From positions 111,215,890-111,279,889 of the forward strand of contig OX352761.1 in assembly GCA_947095585.1 (NCBI GenBank): a stretch of 64,000 nt of DNA, given 5' to 3'. The position numbers and the translations under genes are program-made. Under the pieces are notes generated by a model, which made no database searches, was not told the DNA's origin, and was given only the letters and a program-made list of their open reading frames with translations. This DNA is from Nephrocerus scutellatus (lineage: Eukaryota; Arthropoda; Insecta; Diptera; Pipunculidae). Shown in pieces: positions 56,961 to 64,000 of the stretch (within the stretch, counting starts at the first letter, position 1; the number at the start of each line of letters is the position of its first letter).

Positions 56961-58447
56961 CAAATTCTTTGAAAGCAAATGCAGGTTATCAAAGTACTCG
57001 TATATGTCTATTTGTTTGTCTAATTGACAACTCTTTTGCTTGAATATATTGTCAATGCCGTACTTTGCACATCACACACTCGTATGTACCTCAATACCAC
57101 ACCACCGTAAAAACGAATCGACATTTCCGTACCGGCGCAATAAATCTTTCGCACACACATCACCTGTAGAGGAGGAGTTAAGTTTTATGACAAAATGCCA
57201 GAAATTGCCAGAGAATGAGAGTAGCTAGCACGAGAGTGTGGTTATTTGTAGATAATACATAAAGTGGACAAATTTTTTAAGCAAATACGAAAACGCTTGT
57301 AACAATAATTTCGCTGCTAATTACATCACACAATAGCGACACAAGGACCAATCGTCTTTGCGTGTATCTATCCATATAATGACACCGCACTGCACACCTG
57401 TACCTGGTATATACAATCATGCGCGCTGACAACTGAGGAGGTGTTTTCCTAATGAATTTGGATAGGTGGGAGGGACTTGCATTTATTGTTGCTATTTTAA
57501 CAAAAACAATTGTAATCGTTTAAGTCTGTTTCTATGAGTAAAAGTAGTCATGTAGTTCAAGTTCTAGCTAAACGTGGAATTTGAAGTGACTTTCGTAAGG
57601 CTCAGAAACTGCCTTGGGGATGTATTGAGATTTGAGATATTAATTTTAAGGTAATTTATAAAGTTATTGTGCAAGAATAGAATAAGAATAATAACTAATG
57701 AGCTGGAAAGACTAAAAAGAGGAATATTACATACATGATAGAGAAGCAGACATTATCAAGAAATATTGGGTATCACGGATATGATATACTCAGCTATTCT
57801 ACGAGAAAGATAGCCAAATATTCTAAGGTCATTAAAGTCTATAACAAAATAAGCTCCATCCCATTTGTTAGTTTTTGATAAGCAATGGAAAATTGTGTTA
57901 ACTCATAAAAACTCATAGAAGATCCAAAATTTGTCCTAGCAAAGGTTGTGAATCACGACTTCGGAAAAATACAACACTGTTGCAACAGTGTATAATGTTT
58001 GGACGATGTTATCCTCTACCTTAAGATTGAAAAAATGTGATATCAAAGTGTTTCCATCTTTAGTTCAACTTAATTTGACCTTTCATGTTGACATATTCGA
58101 TTGTTTAAAAAAAAGTTCAACGAACATTATAAAATAGATAGATGCTTTTCAAGTCCTTGCAATCTTTGAGCTGGAAACAGTAAAAAAATTCAATTTTTTA
58201 TATAAAAACAAGATATTCTTTTCTGTGCAATGTTGCAAACAAAAATCGTGCCAAACACATAAAACAGAAAGCTATAAAGGAAATTGCAGCGATATTGGCA
58301 ACAATAAGCTGGTGATCTTTCGAGAATGAATACTGCGTTCAAGAATAGTCTAAGCTTTTGGTTTATCAGCAGAATACATATGGGACAGCGGCAAATATGT
58401 ATAGGGTTCGGGAAATGGAAGTGGAAATTGAAATAGAATGGTCATGG
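56961..58447. other. Non-coding DNA
   Basis: No supported gene. The frame 57040-57228 has no motif. Confidence 0.5.
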
Positions 58448-58995
58448 ATTTTGCAATACACTCGATACACTCGATGCCGAACAAGCAGGTTTCCGCACTG
58501 ATTTCCTCCTGTGTAGACCACATAAACACCCTGCGTGCGTTGAATTTCGGTCACCACTGCACCTGCTGTTCATCGATTTTGAGTTTGACAGTGTCAACAG
58601 GCAGTTTATCTGGCTCGCCTTGCGCAGGAGAGGTATACCCGATAAACAAATAGCTATTATTACAGCAACCTATGATGGCTCTTAATGTCATGTGCTGCAC
58701 AGAGGAAAACTGTCAGAGGAATTCGATATCCTAAGTGGGGTACGACAAGGTTGCATTCTATCGCCGATACTTTTTTTGTTAGTGATTAGCGATGTACTTC
58801 GCGCAGCTTTTTCTACTGGAAACGGAGGAATACGTTGGACACTTATATCTCAACTCAAACATCTGGACTACAAATGTGGAGGGGGAGGCAAATGTTGTGG
58901 GTTTGAAGATTAATACTGTCAAAACCAAAATCATCAGCACTAACTCAGTAACTCAAGTTAACATTGCTGGACAGCCGGTAGAGAGTTTTGGAAGC
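58448..58995 (+). mobile_element. RTE-A LINE copy 2, RT part with YADD deleted
   Basis: Starts upstream of the portion seen at the left window edge: TLDAEQAGFRTDF, then (frameshifted) PLHLLFIDFEFDSVNRQF and LALRRRGIPDKQIAIITATY. Then come LSEEFDILSGVRQGCILSPI and FLLVISDVLRAAFSTGNGGI. From 58701 it is nearly identical to copy 1 from position 1. At 58871 the copy skips about 66-70 bp holding the YADD box, then continues with GLKINTVKTKI and VTQVNIAGQPVESFG to about 58995. Confidence 0.88.
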
Positions 58996-59940
58996 CTAAT
59001 TGTACGCCATGATTATTAGTAATTTCTTAATTACTCTAATACAATTTAATACAATGCTTTTTATATATACGAGTATGTACAGTGCGATAAAAGATTATTT
59101 ACATTATTCTTAGAAGTACCATTATATAGGTTAAAAACAAACTGAAGTATTGAATTTACTTAGAAAAATTAAAAATTAGGATACCCAAATAAATATGTTT
59201 ACTTTAAAAGAGCTAATAACACGTCTTAAAATCACAAAAATTAATCAAAATCTATTACTAGCTATAAAGTCACAAATGAAAATGAATTTTTTATATAACC
59301 ATCAGTAAACAATCTGTCAAAGTTTGTTAAAATTCAGTTTTGATACATAATATGTCTTTGGATTAACGTGAACACCGTCAAAATAGGGCATAAATCCACG
59401 GTCCTCTTCGGATGCGGGTTAGTTATACGACAATCAACGTCATGTGGGTAGTAAGACACCGTCACTACGTAGGTCAAACCCAAACAGAGACTCAACCAAA
59501 AGCTGGCCCAGACTCAGCTAACGTCCAAGGAGATCAACCACATCTGTGGGCGGAACCAACTCCGGTAATACTAACGCGACCTTGGTTAGATTTGACACCA
59601 AAGGCCTCAGCTCGTTCAGTATGAGTGCCTGGGCGAAGTAAAGCTAACCTTGGCAGCACATCATCTGGAACCTCGAACACAATCACTTATCATTAGGATA
59701 GAAACTATCCCAGGCACATCACAGTTCTGAAGTTGTTACGACTGAGCTACTACATACGAAGACACCACCCTAAAAAAGATTCTCTAAGTAATAGTAGACC
59801 TTTATGTTGGGGTCGCTAAGGTACGAGATATTTCCCATACTGAGCATACTCTAAGTACCCGCGTCCCCTTTATTTTCCGTGGTAAAGCCCTGTACCATAC
59901 CCACATAGGTACATATAGATCCGAGACTTCCGTGCTTAGC
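58996..59940. other. Spacer with a denser, repeat-like block
   Basis: 58996-59390 is A+T-rich. The block 59390-59940 is richer in G+C and looks unlike its surroundings (GGTCAAACCCAAACAGAGAC, then GCGACCTTGGTTAGATTTGA). It lies directly before an RTE-C 3' end and might be non-coding sequence of some element, but no second copy was found in the window. Confidence 0.4.
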
Positions 59941-59943
59941 AAA

Positions 59944-60235
59944 AAGCATTCTGGCCTCTAAGCCGCGTTCGATGTCGACATTGTGAAGAGAATTTAGCTC
60001 GGTAGGCTCCGGTGGGCAGGATACCTAGCTCGTATGAGCGAATATGATCCTGCTCGGAGCATCATTTGTGGTAAGATTTATGGAACACGACAGCGAGGCC
60101 GGCCAAGCCTACGCTGTTTATGGATGCACAACTGGATGACATCGACTCAAAATCGGGATCGTTGGAGAAACTTTTTACGGGGGGCCAAGGCCGGACCCCA
60201 GTTGTAGAGCCAAATGTGATGATGATGATGAATAC
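59944..60235 (+). mobile_element. RTE-C LINE 3' end
   Basis: Encodes FDVDIVKRI, a stop, then LGRLRWAGYLARMSEYDPAR, SIICGKIYGTRQRGRPSLR and MHNWMTSTQNRDRWRNFLRG, and ends with GGCCGGACCCCAGTTGTAGA and (GAT)n at 60221-60232. This is the C-terminal domain downstream of RT plus the complete 3' terminus: a typical 5'-truncated copy. Confidence 0.9.
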
Positions 60236-63004
60236 TTTCCACGGATGTCATACCATTTAACCATTTTGACTGTGATTTTGTCAAATCTCTAAATCACCTA
60301 TTTGTGTGAGAAACCTACAGATAGCAATGTGGATTTCGCGAAATCTAGCAAAATCTCATGGTTTTGGGAGGACTGCAACTTTCTATAAGCAACATTCTAT
60401 TAGTAGGATATTGTATTGGCCACTGATGGACAGGCTAACAGTTTCAATATCAACGTGCTTTTTGTTACGAGCCAGTTTTTCATGATAATTGTTATAAGGT
60501 ATAAATTTTGTCTAAGCACCAATCCGAAAAGACAAATCGCCCAAATTTCACAAATTTGCACTCCAAAAGTTTATTCAATTACTTCAAAAAATACAACAAC
60601 AACCTTTGGTACTATTTGGTCGGTCGTCATTATGTATACAAAACTAAGTGAGTTCGTTTCCAAGGGATGCCGTCCTGACACTTAATAATCGTGAGTATTT
60701 CATCAGGTGACTCTAACAATTTGCTCGCTTTGGCCCTTTTTTGCCTTTTCTTTTACATTTTAATGTTTTAATTCATAATCAATCTTAGTTTTTCTTCAAT
60801 GTTAGCAACTGCTTCATAATGACAACGATGATGTTGACAGGGATCCAGACAAATAGACAAATTCGGAAAAGGACAACGTACAGGCAGGCAGTCAAAGCCG
60901 CCTTATGATTGATTAGCAATTAATTAGTTGGACAAATAATGGTAATTATCGGAGTTGGCGGAGTAGAAGGCATAGAAATACGTTCTTCTTAATCTTTTCT
61001 TGTATACTAATACATTTATGTCTTGGTTAGTCGTAAATGTGCGCGTGAATACTCCAAGGACTATTATATTCCTATCAGAGGGCATAGCATTATATTAATC
61101 CTGTAGGATATACTATAAGTTCAAAGCTTCACTCCATGGCTGTTTATCTTTTTTTATAGACTACCAAAGCAAATCACTATGTCGGTGTAGTGTGGACTCG
61201 ATGGAACAATGGTAATGCTTTCTCTCTCTCTCTCTGGGTGAGCATACTTTCATTGCCTAATTTACATTTTATAGCAGAATGAGACGAATTTTCAAGAAGA
61301 TATTTCTATGCAAGAGGCCCCTTTCTGTACCTCTCTATTCTGGGAGTATCGCAAATATTTCCGATTCCTGCTTTGACAATGGGAACATTCAAGGATAATT
61401 TGTTTTCGAGTATAGATGCTACTTTTTTATCGTTAATATAAAAACACTCGACACGGTTGATTGCGAATCTGCACAGATACAATTTATTTAGTTATTTTTT
61501 TTCCTTTGCATTTGGCGAGCTGTTTTATTCTGGGTGCTTTCAGATGTTACTTCTTTTTGTCCCTTTGTATTGGCGTGTCTGCCTAATTTTTCGATTCAGT
61601 TTTTTTTCGTGCAGAAAATTATTGACGGTGTGCAGTTATGCTAATTTTGTTTTCATAAAATATTGGGACGGGAGAAGTAGAAGATCCATAGCATCTGAAA
61701 TGAGTAGTTGCTTTTTTTTTAGTTTTTTATGTGCTCGGCTTTGTGTTTATGTAGTGAAATATCAAGTTAGATTAGCTGAAGAAATGAAAAAGTTTATATA
61801 TTCCTTTTCAAACAAAATTTAATGTTTGTTCTACGAAATTTCCTACCACATTTTATACAAAACATTCAATTTCGAATGGAGCTACATCTAACATTTTGTC
61901 GATTTTATGTGTGTGCTTTACCTTATATCGGGAAGACGTTGAAAATATGTTGTGAGCAGCTACCTTGCCAAATTCACTTGACCGAAACTATTATCTATGT
62001 CTGCGTTGGATCAGATCCAACTTGGCTTGGTGTGCCGACGACAGCGACAAAGATGCTTTTGTGTATCAATTTATGGCTGGACTCTTAAATGGTTAGAAAG
62101 ATTCCAAGTGATGTTACCGCGTGATGCACACTACTAAGTCCTACAATTGAACGAAATCGTAAAACTTCATGAATGTTGGTCGACCATCAACTCAAATCTG
62201 CAGCAGAGCATCACAAAGTGATAGTCTTGCAACATGAATCTTGTTTTTTATATTTTAGAGATGGGTTTTGCCAGAATTTCTGCGATCGTTAAATTACAAC
62301 GACGCCATTGGGTCTTAGTTGCAAAGTTCATTGGCAGCACTTGCCAACAGCCAAAATGTCTGCTGCTTCAATTACCGAACAGAACGCAGCGATAACCACC
62401 TTTCAGGTAACAAAACGGTGGGCGAAGTCTATGCCAATGTTGTGTGAATTGTTTTTAATCAATCGCGTATCGAGCTGTGTGCAACATTTTAGAATAATTT
62501 CGATGCCCAATGTGATAAATATTCACACAAATGGCTTTAATATCTAGATAGTGGGTACGACAGCGGGGAGAGGGTTAAGACGGATTTTAAGAAAGACGAC
62601 TGTTGTATGGGCAGATATAGTTACATTCAGATTTGAAGGGTTGTCACATTTCTTATACAGCACAAGTCGTCAGCACACTCTCTGCCATTCGAGGTGTCCA
62701 TTCTGGAGTGGAATAAGGACATCAGCTAGCGAGTGAATGAAATCCATACGTAAACGAGTGATCGAGTATTTACATTGTGATGATCACAACTCGTCATTCG
62801 TTCATGTAAGCCATCATGCCAAATCAACATTATTCAGTTACCTGTTATTAAGTCACGTATGTGGTAATTCGACTCCTGTTCTCTAGCAACTTATTCTCGT
62901 AAAGTTATTGGAACATTGGTAATGATTCGCTCAACGTTTCCTCAACGGTTCTATGGGAGCGTTGAGAGTAAACATTCAAAGCCATGTTGAAATGTAGCGC
63001 AGTA
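60236..63004. other. Non-coding DNA
   Basis: No supported gene. The frames 61457-61822 (121 residues) and 61822-62088 are phenylalanine-rich because of T-runs and have no motif. A CT repeat lies at 61220-61237. Frame 62308-62547 lies in unique-looking DNA and has a GT splice-donor-like CAG/GTAAC at about 62405, but nothing supports an exon. Confidence 0.45.
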
Positions 63005-63960
63005 TTGAGTATTCATTATCATATTTGGTCTACCACCCTCGCCCGGTCCTGGCCTCTCCCTCGTTCCAATTTTGAAAGGATGTCATCTAGTTTGGCATCC
63101 CTAAGCTCTGGGAGTCCTGGTCATCTTCCAGCATTGGTTTTGCCTGCCGTGCTGTCATGTGCCATAGATCCTACCGCTAGGGACTTTTCAAGCTATCGAG
63201 CTTTCTTCGCTCATGCGAGCTAGCCCACTGGAACCTACCGACCTTATTTCAATTCTAATTTTAACTTTTCTATCGAACGCGGCTAAGAGGACAGAATGCT
63301 CATCAGCAGCCAAGTGGAAAACTTTAAGTTCGCACTCTACTATATCTTACATGAGAGACCATTGTTGCATTTTCCACTGGTAGACCTGGCCACCATGGAC
63401 TTGGTTTTGCTCTCATTTATGTCTAGCTCCAGATTTCGTACAGCACTCTGGAGTTTCTACCACCAATTTGCATAAAAGAGTATCTGGATAATCTTAGAGA
63501 GATTGTTCATCTCGCCGTTATATCAATGTTTCGAACCACTTTCTCGAATGCCAATTTGAATGGGATGCAGGCAAGTTAATTTTGTTGAAGCCTTTGAATA
63601 GGTTGGATAGAGTGATCCGCATATTTTCACTGGCTTATACCATTTGTCAGAGTCAACCTACACAGTCGTGTCAGTTTATTTGGGATTCCGAACCCTCTCG
63701 TGGTTTTATAAAGTTCTACTCTATGTTATAGGCGGCATTAAAGTCTGTAAAAAGATGGTGTAGTGAGTTCTGAAACCCTATGCATTTTTCCATCGCCTAC
63801 ATATTTATTGATTTTATTGAATGATATGCTTCAATTATGAGTTTAGCACATGGAACTATCCTTTATTTAAGGATAGAGGAGAAAATCTTATACGACGTCA
63901 ACAAGGTACAACGATAATTGTTGGAACACAGGATGCCTCATCTCCATATGACTCCCATAG
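63005..63960 (-). mobile_element. RTE-C LINE copy, heavily worn
   Basis: Minus strand. RT pieces: NNYRCTLL, SYKIFSSILK, IVPCAKLIIEAYH, AMEKCIGFQNSLHHLFTDFN (motif A) and AAYN. Then EQ-HK remnants and the C-terminal domain (LARMSEESS, KVPSGRIYGT), and the 3' terminus at 63005-63060 (CCAGGACCGGGCGAGGGTGG, TAGACCAAATATGATAATG). Segments are deleted around motif C. It matches the RTE-C copies at 19960-21212 and 55300-56960. Confidence 0.82.
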
Positions 63961-63968
63961 TAGCACTG

Positions 63969-64000
63969 TTAATAATAACAATAGTATTCGGCGCAACAGA
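63969..64000 (-). mobile_element. SINE/RTE-D tail at the right edge
   Basis: Minus-strand reading TCTGTTGCGCCGAATACTAT then TGTTATTATTA is the 3' terminus shared by the SINE copies and the RTE-D LINE (GTCTGTCGCGCC then ATT repeats). The rest lies outside the window. Confidence 0.75.

Noticed and set aside
61457..62088. Adjacent plus-strand frames of 121 and 88 residues overlapping at one base
   Set aside because: The residues (phenylalanine, leucine, cysteine runs) come from T-rich DNA. There is no domain and no plausible gene structure.
1..64000. Prokaryotic systems (CRISPR arrays, operons, phage or defence genes)
   Set aside because: No direct-repeat and spacer array, ribosome-binding-site-led gene chains or bacterial gene density is present; all signals are those of an insect nuclear genome.

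Overview
This window looks like nuclear DNA of an insect, most likely a fly (Diptera). It is A+T-rich and has no operons, no long open reading frames and no rRNA or ordinary tRNA gene. It carries many decayed copies of non-LTR retrotransposon (LINE) families of the kind found in insects, a tRNA-derived SINE family, a Tc1/mariner-type transposase relic and a BEL/Pao LTR-retrotransposon scrap. I found no intact host protein-coding gene. The stretches between the elements look like ordinary fly intergenic or intronic DNA. The species cannot be named from this sequence alone.

Layout. (1) 1-8.6 kb: a reverse transcriptase (RT) tail of family RTE-A at the left edge; two short 3' ends of family RTE-C; an RT fragment of a FADDSTL family (named here after its active-site motif); an RTE-B fragment with an endonuclease-RT deletion; and an endonuclease fragment of a LOA/R1-like LINE on the minus strand. 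(2) 8.6-14.6 kb: no recognisable element. (3) 14.6-17 kb: a LOA/R1-like LINE followed by a SINE with a 13-bp target-site duplication. (4) 19.9-31.1 kb: the densest part, with RTE-C copies on both strands, a small RTE fragment, a mariner-type pseudogene, a LOA scrap, a decayed SINE and a degenerate 130-136-bp tandem repeat. (5) 33.3-34.6 kb: a second FADDSTL copy. (6) 37.2-39.9 kb: oppositely oriented LINE 3' parts, then an RTE-D LINE on the minus strand cut by a SINE with a 12-bp target-site duplication. (7) 41.7-44.2 kb: LOA/R1-like and jockey-like pieces, then a 5'-truncated SINE with its own target-site duplication. (8) 47.3-53.1 kb: a BEL/Pao scrap, the longest RTE-B copy and a LOA C-terminal part. 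(9) 55.3-64 kb: RTE-C copies, a second RTE-A copy and the tail of another SINE or LINE at the right edge.

Nothing here is expected to be active. The coding remnants contain stops, frameshifts and deletions, and the RT catalytic YADD box is mutated or deleted in most copies where it can be located. The most informative structure is the relation between the SINE and the RTE-D LINE. SINE copies have RNA polymerase III box A and B heads, a shared body, an (ATT)n tail and target-site duplications. The RTE-D LINE at 38.66-39.84 kb ends in about 100 bp that match the SINE tail, which suggests a SINE-LINE partnership. A second theme is RTE-C, which has at least eight fragments here. Two keep the same 5' untranslated leader and endonuclease start but lack the RT core.

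Family labels RTE-A to RTE-D and FADDSTL are local names. Clade assignments rest on motif recognition by eye, without database searches.
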